Shown piece by piece: positions 1 through 5,590 of a stretch of DNA of 10,856 bases. The first letter of the stretch is position 1, and each line of letters opens with the position of its first letter. The translations under genes and the position numbers were made by a program. The stretch is taken from NCBI GenBank assembly GCA_026713285.1, contig JAPOOT010000384.1, positions 1-10,856 on the forward strand, in the 5' to 3' direction. This DNA is from Gemmatimonadota bacterium. Its GTDB lineage: Bacteria; JAAXHH01. Below the pieces are notes generated by a model. That model was not told the origin of the DNA. It saw only the letters and a list, made by a program, of their open reading frames with translations, and made no database searches.

Positions 1-306
1 CATGGTGAAGCGGTTGAGCAGGTCGCTCCAAAGCAGGATGCTGGCGAAAATGGACGCGATGATCAGCAGCCCGCCCATGAGCGGCGTACCGGCCTTCGAG
101 GCGGTGGAAACCTCGCCGTGCGTCCGGGGATTGTCCCGCACATGGTTCACGTACAACAGGCGGATGATGCGTTGGCCGAATAGCAGCGTTACGCCGAATC
201 CCGTCAGCGCCGCGCAGATCGCGCGGAAGCTCAGGTACTGGAAAAGGCGCAGAAACGATAGCGTATCGACGGTATCGAACAGGTACGTGACCAGGTGATA
301 GATCAT
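1..306 (-). CDS. mraY: Phospho-N-acetylmuramoyl-pentapeptide-transferase MraY (N-terminal part, runs off the left edge)
   Basis: MraY transfers phospho-MurNAc-pentapeptide from UDP to undecaprenyl phosphate, making lipid I at the inner face of the cytoplasmic membrane. I translated the minus strand by hand: 102 codons from an ATG at 306-304, with no stop before the edge. The N-terminus has a first hydrophobic helix (about residues 27-44), the FRAI segment typical of MraY near residues 27-30, a charged cytoplasmic loop, and the family signature K-x-GTP-x-MGG at residues 71-79 (Leu76 where Thr is common), followed by a second membrane helix (about 79-93). About 250 further residues, including the catalytic aspartates, lie outside the window. 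The start is 7 bases after the murG stop and has no strong Shine-Dalgarno, so translational coupling to murG is likely. Identity is secure from the signature; the gene is cut by the window, not visibly broken. Confidence 0.93.
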   Translation of the reverse strand, partial: MIYHLVTYLFDTVDTLSFLRLFQYLSFRAICAALTGFGVTLLFGQRIIRLLYVNHVRDNPRTHGEVSTASKAGTPLMGGLLIIASIFASILLWSDLLNRFTM

Positions 307-313
307 AGGGCGC

Positions 314-2470
314 TCACGGGGATTCCTGTTGACGGCGGATCATGTCGATCAGCCGGTTCAGCGTACGTTTGATCGGGAAGTCCGGGTCGAAGTGATTGCT
401 GGTGATCAGAATCCCGTCTAGTTCTTCGCGCAGTCCATCCAGGTCGTCGATCATCTTCCTCCCGACCAGGTCGTTCAGGGCGTCGATGACGGCCTGGCGG
501 ACCTTCCCGTTCGGGTCCTGGTAGTAGGGCCTGAGCCATTCCGCGACGTCGCCGCCACCCGTTTTGCCCATGGCGAGTATGACGGCCGACCGGACTTCGA
601 AGGAGGATTCCCGCAACAGGCCGCGCAGTCCGTCCAGGACCTCGTCGTCCCTTTCCCCGGTTTCCGGAGCGAGGGCGGCGAAAGCCCTGGCGGCGGCCGA
701 CCGGACTTCGTAATAGGGATCCGACAACAGGTCCAGCAGCGTGGCGCGCACCGGCGTATCGTAGACGCCGAGCCGGCTGATCGTCGTCACGGCGTTCCTG
801 CGAATGAAGCCGACCTGCCTGTAATCTCCCCCAAACAACCGTTGCAACCTGGGCGCCGGCGTCTTGTCGCGCAGCAGCGCAAGGATGAAGGGCAGGCGAT
901 CCCGGTAGCCGAGCAGTCCGACGAGTTTGACGCCTTCGTTCCGGATCTGCCAGCGCGCGCTCTTGAGGTATCCGTCGACTCGGTACTTGAGGTAGTCTTC
1001 TCCCACGGAGTCGATGAATGTCCGGTCGCGGTCCGCCGTGAACCGGCGGACCAGGGAAAACGCGGAAAACACGTGTTCGGGGGTAAAAACGCGCCCGGCA
1101 ACGTCGGGTTCGTCGGGCCTGCCATTGGGGAGAATCCGGTCCGACGGCCGGTCTGTCGACATCTGGTCCAACTGGTCGGCGATCCGGTCCAGCCCGCCGC
1201 GATCGAAGGTCTCCCGCGCCCGCCGGATCATGACGTCGCATCGGGCCGGATCGTCCAGGATCTCGAGGGCCAGACGGGCCAGGCGCTCTCCGTCGACCTC
1301 GCCAATGGTCTGGCCGTTCTCCATGGAAATCGATTCGTACACCACGCTGGCCGCGCCGCTCGATTCGAGCGTCCTGGCGTTCACGGCCTGATGGTCGCCG
1401 GGCGCGTAGGGCAGCGGTACGAGTACGGACGGTATCCCGCAAATGCCGATCTCCGTGATGACCCCCGCGCTGGAGCGGGTGATGACCAGGTCGCTGGCGG
1501 CGTAAAGCGTTTCGATTTCGTGGGAGTACTCCGATTGGAGGTATCTCGACCGCTGTTCATCGGTGAGGTCGAGTCTCTCAAGGCGGTCCAGGGTGTCTGC
1601 TTCGGCGTGGTAATCCGGACTTCGGGCCTGTCCGATGACGTGGATGACGTGGATATCCTGTCTGGACAGCAGGCGGGGCAGCGCGTCGACCACGGCCCGG
1701 TTGATGGAACGGGCGCCCGACGAAGCGCCGAAGGCGAAAATGACCTTCGCGTCGGACGGAAGCCCCAGCGAACTACGCGCTTCGACGCCCGACACGGCGC
1801 CGATCTCCGTCCTGACCGGATAGCCCGTCCACGTCGCCTTCCCCGCAGGAAAATACCGCAACGACGCTTCGAATGATACGCCGATGCGGTCCGCGATACG
1901 TCCGGCAAGCCGGTTGACCTTTCCGGGCACGACGTTCTGTTCGTGGACGAAACACCGGCAGGCCCCCGCGAGACGGAGTGTTCTGAGCATCCAGTAGGCC
2001 AGGAGGACGGGACTGCTGGCATAGCCGCCCGTGGCGACAATCATGCGGGGTCGATGCCGCACCAGGTGGAACAGGCATTGAAAAACGCCGAATCCGGTGC
2101 AGGCCGCGAATCCCAGGAGCGCAAGAACCCGCCTGCCCGACGGCAATCCCCGTGCATGGACCAGGTGTATCGGATAGCCTCGCTTCGGCACGAGGGATGC
2201 TTCCATCCTGCCCCGCGCGCCGATGTACACGATCCGGGCCCCGGGGTTCCGGGACCGGACCTCGTCGGCGATGGCCAGACCCGGATAGACGTGGCCGCCC
2301 GTCCCGCCCCCGGTGAACACGTAGGTCAACGGACGCCCGGTTCCGACCGGGGCATCGGCAGGTAGCGTTGCCGTAACTTTCGCCACCGCTTCACCCGTTT
2401 GTCGTTCAGCATCCTGTTGCGAGGTAATCTGAGACATGTACGGGATATCCGCTATCGGCAACGCCGGCAT
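314..2470 (-). CDS. murG: MurG lipid II synthase (GT28) fused to a C-terminal HEAT-like repeat region
   Basis: MurG adds GlcNAc from UDP-GlcNAc to lipid I, giving lipid II, at the cytoplasmic membrane. Residues about 48-435 of 718 form a complete GT28 protein: the GGGTGGH loop (54-60), RMEASLVP (88-95), GGYASSP (148-154), HEQN (176-179), GYPVR (216-220, usually GNPVR), the nucleotide loop GASSGAR (248-254, usually GGSQGAR), and the UDP-GlcNAc site around Glu340 and DHQ-xx-NA (359-365). Family members are about 350-370 residues, so this one is about twice as long. After a linker rich in Asp, Pro and Arg (436-460), residues about 497-670 look like about four HEAT-type helical repeats, with EVR-SA (588-592), EVRSAV (625-630) and KVRQAVIDAL (656-665) at repeat positions. 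The start is uncertain: ATGs lie at 2470 and 2437, neither with a good Shine-Dalgarno, and the catalytic domain begins only near residue 48. It is the first gene of a minus-strand operon with mraY. The enzyme call is firm; the role of the tail is unknown, perhaps docking to membrane or divisome partners. Confidence 0.93.
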   Translation of the reverse strand: MPALPIADIPYMSQITSQQDAERQTGEAVAKVTATLPADAPVGTGRPLTYVFTGGGTGGHVYPGLAIADEVRSRNPGARIVYIGARGRMEASLVPKRGYPIHLVHARGLPSGRRVLALLGFAACTGFGVFQCLFHLVRHRPRMIVATGGYASSPVLLAYWMLRTLRLAGACRCFVHEQNVVPGKVNRLAGRIADRIGVSFEASLRYFPAGKATWTGYPVRTEIGAVSGVEARSSLGLPSDAKVIFAFGASSGARSINRAVVDALPRLLSRQDIHVIHVIGQARSPDYHAEADTLDRLERLDLTDEQRSRYLQSEYSHEIETLYAASDLVITRSSAGVITEIGICGIPSVLVPLPYAPGDHQAVNARTLESSGAASVVYESISMENGQTIGEVDGERLARLALEILDDPARCDVMIRRARETFDRGGLDRIADQLDQMSTDRPSDRILPNGRPDEPDVAGRVFTPEHVFSAFSLVRRFTADRDRTFIDSVGEDYLKYRVDGYLKSARWQIRNEGVKLVGLLGYRDRLPFILALLRDKTPAPRLQRLFGGDYRQVGFIRRNAVTTISRLGVYDTPVRATLLDLLSDPYYEVRSAAARAFAALAPETGERDDEVLDGLRGLLRESSFEVRSAVILAMGKTGGGDVAEWLRPYYQDPNGKVRQAVIDALNDLVGRKMIDDLDGLREELDGILITSNHFDPDFPIKRTLNRLIDMIRRQQESP

Positions 2471-2602
2471 CCGGAAGGAGCGCGCTGATCCGTACCGCCG
2501 GATATCGGTCTGCCTCTTCGGTTCCGGCAGGCGTTCGATCAGATCGAGGGTAATGCCGCCACGACACCAAGGGACAAGGTCCGCTTTATGTGGGTACAGA
2601 TG

Positions 2603-2630
2603 AATGTAGGCGAAACCACAGGTCTGTCAA
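2603..2630 (-). promoter_or_regulatory. Candidate sigma-70 promoter for murG-mraY
   Basis: Read on the minus strand, an exact TTGACA (2630-2625) is followed after 16 bases by TACATT (2608-2603, 4 of 6 matches to the -10 consensus). Transcription would begin near 2596, leaving a leader of about 125-160 bases before either murG start codon. It is the only good -35 match I saw in the 242-base gap (2471-2712) between the divergent murG and vapB genes. It is a prediction from motif and position only. Confidence 0.35.
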
Positions 2631-2688
2631 GCCGTATTGTGACTTCATCAGGGTTCGACAACGGTATACAGTCAGTCGTGGATTCCCG

Positions 2689-2717
2689 TTGACATAAATA
2701 TGTATAATAAATATGTT
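2689..2717 (+). promoter_or_regulatory. Candidate vapBC promoter with overlapping short repeats
   Basis: TTGACA at 2689-2694 is followed after 17 bases by TATGTT (2712-2717, 4 of 6). An exact TATAAT also lies at 2703-2708 but has no -35 at normal spacing. The segment is AT-rich in a GC-rich region and contains ATAAATATGT twice (2694-2703 and 2707-2716, period 13) and the dyad ACATA-AA-TATGT (2692-2703). VapB-type antitoxins usually repress their own promoter by binding such repeats, so this is the likely operator. Either -10 choice puts the transcript start within about 10 bases of the ATG at 2725. Confidence 0.45.
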
Positions 2718-2724
2718 TTTATGT

Positions 2725-2973
2725 ATGAGAACCACGATACACATCGACGACAACCTGTTCGCGGAACTGAAGGGCATCGCGGCAAGTACGGGCAGGACGC
2801 TGACCGCCGTCATACACGACGCGCTTCGAGAATCCCTGTCACGTCGCAACCACAGGGAACGGCCGTCCATTGATCTGCCGATATTCAGAGGCGCCGGGGT
2901 AATGCCCGGCGTGGATCTGAACGACTCGGCCGCCCTCCTCGATCTCATGGAAGAGGATCATGGTCCTTCCTGA
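2725..2973 (+). CDS. vapB: VapB-like ribbon-helix-helix antitoxin
   Basis: This small protein (82 residues from the ATG at 2725) is the likely antitoxin that neutralises the PIN-domain toxin encoded next to it and represses their shared promoter. The N-terminus MRTTIHIDD (residues 1-9) is a typical ribbon strand, followed by two predicted helices (about 10-20 and 25-39, with LTAVIHDALRESL) that complete a ribbon-helix-helix DNA-binding unit. The remainder contains the toxin-binding tail, with GVDLNDSAALLDLM near residues 62-75, a pattern usual in antitoxins of this kind. An in-frame ATG at 2713 would add MFLC, but these residues are not part of the fold and the later start fits better. No Shine-Dalgarno precedes either start. 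The end overlaps vapC by 14 bases. Family assignment rests on fold pattern plus the toxin neighbour. Confidence 0.85.
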   Translation: MRTTIHIDDNLFAELKGIAASTGRTLTAVIHDALRESLSRRNHRERPSIDLPIFRGAGVMPGVDLNDSAALLDLMEEDHGPS

Positions 2974-3418
2974 CGTGAATGTGCTCGTTGCGGCGTATCG
3001 CGACGACGTGCCGGAACACACGTCCTGTCGCGGGTGGCTCGAAGACGTACTCGAAGGCGATGAGGCCTATGCTCTGTCCGACCTCGTTTTGAGCGGTTTT
3101 CTTCGCATCGTCACCCATCCCCGTGTTTTTACCCTCCCGAGTCCGGCAAAGGAGGCGTTGGATTTCACACGAGCAATCAGAGAACAGCCCCACTGCGTGC
3201 CGGTCAGTCCCGGTCCGAGACACTGGGAGATATTCAGTCGACTTTATCTGGGCGCCGAGACGCGAGGGAACCTGGTACCGGACGCCTATCTGGCCGCGCT
3301 GGCGATCGAGTCCGGCTGTGAGTGGATCACGCTCGACCGGGACTTCGCACGCTTCTCGGGGTTGAGATGGGGCCGGCCGCGTTTGTATGATACAGATGCT
3401 GGTCTTACTGTGGGTTAA
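2960..3418 (+). CDS. vapC: VapC-like PIN-domain ribonuclease toxin
   Basis: VapC toxins are Mg-dependent ribonucleases that cut tRNA or rRNA when not held by VapB. The 152-residue protein has the PIN start LPDVNVLVAAY with Asp5, the segment SGFLRIVTHPRVF (45-57), NLVPDAYLAALA with Asp108 (104-115), and TLDRDFARF with Asp126 and Asp128 (124-132). The middle and the end (GLRWGRP, 134-140) match the PIN subfamily common in actinobacterial and candidate-phylum VapC proteins. The glutamate often found before FLR in other VapC proteins is Ser45 here; Asp41 is the nearest acid. The start lies inside vapB behind a purine-rich GGAAGAGG (2949-2956), so translation is coupled to the antitoxin. The length is slightly above the usual 125-145 residues. 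It looks intact and active. Confidence 0.88.
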   Translation: MVLPDVNVLVAAYRDDVPEHTSCRGWLEDVLEGDEAYALSDLVLSGFLRIVTHPRVFTLPSPAKEALDFTRAIREQPHCVPVSPGPRHWEIFSRLYLGAETRGNLVPDAYLAALAIESGCEWITLDRDFARFSGLRWGRPRLYDTDAGLTVG

Positions 3419-3460
3419 TTTGCCATAGTAGCCTGAACGTATTGAGATGACAGTGACTGA

Positions 3461-3526
3461 AACGATCTTGCACGGCATTGCAACGAATTTGACGGCATTG
3501 CGACGAGTTTGTTTGCACCGATCTTA
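3461..3526 (+). repeat. Degenerate short repeat array between vapC and the DUF1801 gene
   Basis: Two 20-base units stand in perfect tandem at 3472-3491 and 3492-3511 and differ at only two positions (A/G at 3482/3502 and 3487/3507). The core reads TTGC-(A/G)ACGA-(A/G)TTTG. Weaker copies flank them: AACGATCTTG at 3461-3470 and TTGCACCGATCTTA at 3513-3526, each about 10 of 14 matches to the core. The first spacings are 21 and 20 bases, near two helical turns, which could suit a protein-binding array. The function is unknown; an operator, iteron-like sites or a remnant of a longer repeat are all possible. Confidence 0.6.
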
Positions 3527-3615
3527 GCTCTGCCGATAGCACTATACTTGGAGCGTTACAGACGGCCGAGTTGTTGCCGGAAGCACGCGTGTAACCTCAT
3601 TTGACCAGGACCACC

Positions 3616-4035
3616 ATGTCAGACCTCAAGACCCGGCCCACCGACGCCAGCGTGGAAGATTTCATCGACGCGGTGGACCACACGCGCAGACGGGAAGACG
3701 CGCATATCCTGCTGGATCTCATGCGCAGGGTGACGGGAGAAAAACCCGTTATGTGGGGACCGGCCATCGTGGGGTTCGGACGCTACCGTTACCGGTACGC
3801 CAGCGGGAAGGAATACGACTGGCCCATCGTCGGGTTCTCGCCGCGCAAGCAGAACCTGTCGATTTACATCATGCTCGGCTTCGGGGAATGCGGGGACCTG
3901 CTCTCCCGCCTTGGCAAGCACAAGACCGGCAAGTCCTGTCTGTACATCAACAAACTGGCCGACGTGGACATGGACGTGCTGGAAACCCTGGTGCGCGCGA
4001 CTGTCGCGGAGATGAAACGAAGGTATCCGGACTGA
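3616..4035 (+). CDS. DUF1801 domain protein (YdhG-like)
   Basis: This is a 139-residue soluble protein of the DUF1801 family, whose biochemical role is not established; members form a small alpha/beta fold and are often single genes. The diagnostic block is clear: MWG-x-AIVGFG-x-YRYRYASGKEYDWPIVGFSPRKQNL (residues 46-81), followed by LGKHKTGKSCLYINKLADVD (99-118) and a C-terminal helix (119-136). I chose the ATG at 3616, which has AGGA at 3606-3609 at good spacing. A TTG at 3601 would add five residues and has no better signal. A -10-like TATACT lies at 3543-3548 without a recognisable -35. The gene appears monocistronic: a hairpin follows the stop immediately and the next gene has its own promoter. 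Its neighbours give no hint of function. Confidence 0.85.
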   Translation: MSDLKTRPTDASVEDFIDAVDHTRRREDAHILLDLMRRVTGEKPVMWGPAIVGFGRYRYRYASGKEYDWPIVGFSPRKQNLSIYIMLGFGECGDLLSRLGKHKTGKSCLYINKLADVDMDVLETLVRATVAEMKRRYPD

Positions 4036-4073
4036 GCGGCAGGCCGGACCGGAGTCCCATGCGCGCCTGCCGC
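4036..4073 (+). terminator. Hairpin directly after the DUF1801 stop codon, no U-tract
   Basis: A 9-base perfect stem, GCGGCAGGC (4036-4044) with GCCTGCCGC (4065-4073), begins at the base after the TGA. The loop is 20 bases. No run of T follows (the next bases are AACGGTCTCG), so it is not a standard intrinsic terminator. It could still mark the 3' end of the transcript or protect it from nucleases. Confidence 0.45.
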
Positions 4074-4086
4074 AACGGTCTCGATC

Positions 4087-4152
4087 AAGGGTCGGTTTCA
4101 GCGGGAACCGGAATCCTCAGTGCCTTCCGCTTAAGGGTCGGTTTCAGCGGGA
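4087..4152 (+). repeat. Pair of perfect 20-base direct repeats
   Basis: The sequence AAGGGTCGGTTTCAGCGGGA occurs at 4087-4106 and again, without mismatch, at 4133-4152, offset 46 bases. The outer flanks also form a short inverted repeat, TCGATC (4081-4086) and GATCGA (4151-4156). I saw no other copy on either strand of the window. The unit may be a duplicated binding site or part of a dispersed chromosomal repeat; two copies are too few to be called a CRISPR. Confidence 0.7.
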
Positions 4153-4204
4153 TCGAATAACATGAAAACGGCCTGAGTTAGTTTGACGCACAAACCAAGT
4201 ATTC

Positions 4205-4233
4205 TTGACAAAATTCGACTTGTTACATATAAT
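4205..4233 (+). promoter_or_regulatory. Exact consensus sigma-70 promoter for the lipoprotein gene
   Basis: TTGACA (4205-4210), a 17-base spacer and TATAAT (4228-4233) match the consensus at all 12 positions with optimal spacing. The surroundings are AT-rich in an otherwise GC-rich segment. Transcription should begin near 4240, giving a leader of about 70 bases before the ATG at 4312. A small dyad, TTACA (4223-4227) and TGTAA (4236-4240), straddles the -10 box and could be an operator, although a 5-base dyad can arise by chance. Such a promoter should be strong and constitutive unless repressed. Confidence 0.8.
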
Positions 4234-4300
4234 TGTGTAATATCAGAAAACTACTTCTACCACGATTCAAGCGTGATTCGTCTAAGGTAAACTCTTTTAC

Positions 4301-4305
4301 GGAGG
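4301..4305 (+). promoter_or_regulatory. Strong ribosome binding site fixing the lipoprotein start
   Basis: GGAGG lies 6 bases before the ATG at 4312. It is the clearest Shine-Dalgarno in the window and settles the start codon, which also opens directly into a lipoprotein signal peptide. Confidence 0.85.
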
Positions 4306-4311
4306 AAACAA

Positions 4312-5481
4312 ATGCGAGGTATATTCGTACTGCTATCCATGGCTCTGCTCATGGGCTGCGCCACCGAACCTGCGAACTTCGAGGAGCTCGTTGAGCGGTT
4401 GGACGCTACGGAGCAGGAAATCCGCGAAAGACAGGATGCGATCCAGGCGACGATAGCGCAGTTCAACGAAACGCATCCTGATCGTCAGGTCGATGCGGAA
4501 TCGTTGACCAATATGGCGCTGAATCCCGACCACGAAGCCGTTTTGAACGAAATGCTGGCCACCGAGGCGGACGTCTCGTACCGCGGCCTCGTGCAGGAGA
4601 TCATCGATACCCGGGGCGAGGTCGCGGAACTGCAGCAGCAGATGCAGGATCTTCGAGACGATCTTCCGGCGCCTTACACGGTGCAACGCGGTGATTCCCA
4701 CATTCAGGTCACCCTGCAGTACCTCATGGAGAATCACGGCCTTTCGACAGCCGAAGCCCGCGACGTGGTCGAGCAGACTGCGCTGGTGGAGGAACTGAAC
4801 GTCGGCAACCAGGTCTGGCTGCTGTACAAGGACGGCATTCTCGGCACCTACGTGACGCAGGGAACGGCTGACATTTCGCCGGGCCGTGCGCAGCGCATCG
4901 CCAGGGCGCGCATCGAGCGCACCATCAACACGCTGACCGACGAGCGTGACGCGGCCGAGGCCCGTGCCGCGTTCATCGCCGATTCGCTGGGCCAGGTCAA
5001 GGACATGCTCGAAGAGCGGATCGTGTTCCTCCGCAGCGAGGAAGAACGCCTGACGGGGCAAATCGCGATGTTGAGCGATGCCCGCGACGAAGCGCTGGCA
5101 CAGCGGGACATGGAGGAACAGGCAAAGCTGGCGGCCGAGATGAAATTGAACTCCATATTCTACGCGGTGAATACCATGGATCACTGGAAAGACTCGATGG
5201 TCATCAAGGATCCGTTCTTCGGCGGCCCCCGTGTCGAATCTCTCTCCGGCGTGGACTTCTCCCAGTCGCAGGACCTGCGTGAAGGTACGGTACTTACGAT
5301 CGAACGGTCGGCCTTCCCGTCGTTGGACAGCATCAAGAAAGTGGACGTGTTCCCGCGCACCTTCAGGGAGGGCCAGGACTACGTCGTCGCATTCCATCCC
5401 TCGGGCGACAGGGTATCCATCGAATTGCTCGTACCGGATAATTTCTCTGGTCAGAACGTGCTTTTCGCCCTGAGAGACTAA
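4312..5481 (+). CDS. Predicted lipoprotein with LysM-like segment and coiled coil
   Basis: I do not recognise a named family for this 389-residue protein. A lipoprotein signal peptide is clear: a short positive start, a hydrophobic stretch (4-14) and lipobox LMGC with Cys16, followed by Ala, so a lipid anchor in an envelope membrane facing the periplasm is expected. Residues about 21-117 are acidic and helical, ending in a heptad-like EVAELQQQMQDLRDDL. PYTVQRGDS (121-129) is the classic opening of a LysM peptidoglycan-binding motif, and VGNQVWLLYKDG (164-175) resembles its close, but the interval is longer than in a standard LysM of about 45 residues and is atypical. Residues about 190-278 form a long charged coiled coil. 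A C-terminal region (about 280-389) looks beta-rich (for example QDYVVAFHPSGDRVSIELLVP). It has its own consensus promoter and Shine-Dalgarno and stands 109 bases before secDF. A structural or assembly role at the envelope is plausible but inferred. Confidence 0.85.
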   Translation: MRGIFVLLSMALLMGCATEPANFEELVERLDATEQEIRERQDAIQATIAQFNETHPDRQVDAESLTNMALNPDHEAVLNEMLATEADVSYRGLVQEIIDTRGEVAELQQQMQDLRDDLPAPYTVQRGDSHIQVTLQYLMENHGLSTAEARDVVEQTALVEELNVGNQVWLLYKDGILGTYVTQGTADISPGRAQRIARARIERTINTLTDERDAAEARAAFIADSLGQVKDMLEERIVFLRSEEERLTGQIAMLSDARDEALAQRDMEEQAKLAAEMKLNSIFYAVNTMDHWKDSMVIKDPFFGGPRVESLSGVDFSQSQDLREGTVLTIERSAFPSLDSIKKVDVFPRTFREGQDYVVAFHPSGDRVSIELLVPDNFSGQNVLFALRD

Positions 5482-5524
5482 CGACCTAATTCCCATCTTA
5501 CTACTTGATTTACCAACACGAAAC

Positions 5525-5574
5525 GCAGAAACGAAGGCGGGTGGCAGGCAGTCAGGCAACCCGCCTTCGTCTGC
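5525..5574 (+). terminator. Intergenic hairpin between the lipoprotein gene and secDF
   Basis: A perfect 12-base stem pairs ACGAAGGCGGGT (5531-5542) with ACCCGCCTTCGT (5559-5570) around a 16-base loop. It extends past a two-base bulge by GCAG (5525-5528) with CTGC (5571-5574). It ends just before the secDF Shine-Dalgarno (AGGAG, 5577-5581). There is no T-run after it, so full intrinsic termination is unlikely. It may be an attenuator, an RNA-processing or stability element that lowers secDF expression relative to the lipoprotein, or an inefficient terminator. Confidence 0.55.
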
Positions 5575-5590
5575 TTAGGAGCCGGGTTGC

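Noticed and set aside
2..298. Open frame on the plus strand at the left edge
   Set aside because: It lies opposite the MraY reading frame, whose K-x-GTP-x-MGG signature is clear; the plus-strand product has no recognisable domain.
303..1876. Long open frames overlapping murG on both strands (303-1442 minus, 842-1876 plus, 1381-2040 minus)
   Set aside because: High-GC coding DNA produces long shadow frames; these are Arg/Pro-rich or lack domains, while the 718-residue frame has continuous MurG and HEAT-like sequence.
2586..2948. 120-residue minus-strand frame across the murG-vapB gap and vapB
   Set aside because: It overlaps the convincing ribbon-helix-helix gene in antisense, and its product shows no domain and no ribosome site.
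4087..4152. Possible CRISPR at the 20-base repeat pair
   Set aside because: There are only two copies, the unit is short and not palindromic, the interval is a single 26-base stretch, and there are no cas genes in the window.
2471..4160. Genomic island or transposon carrying vapBC and the DUF1801 gene
   Set aside because: No transposase, integrase, tRNA or matching terminal repeats were found at the edges; base composition is not clearly different from the flanks except in short AT-rich promoter segments.
4240..4311. Riboswitch in the lipoprotein leader
   Set aside because: The leader is only about 70 bases, AT-rich, and shows no strong stem or recognisable aptamer motif.
4333..5559. 408-residue open frame on the minus strand opposite the lipoprotein gene
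   Set aside because: It is His/Val/Arg-rich without recognisable domains, and the plus-strand frame has a promoter, a strong Shine-Dalgarno and a lipobox.
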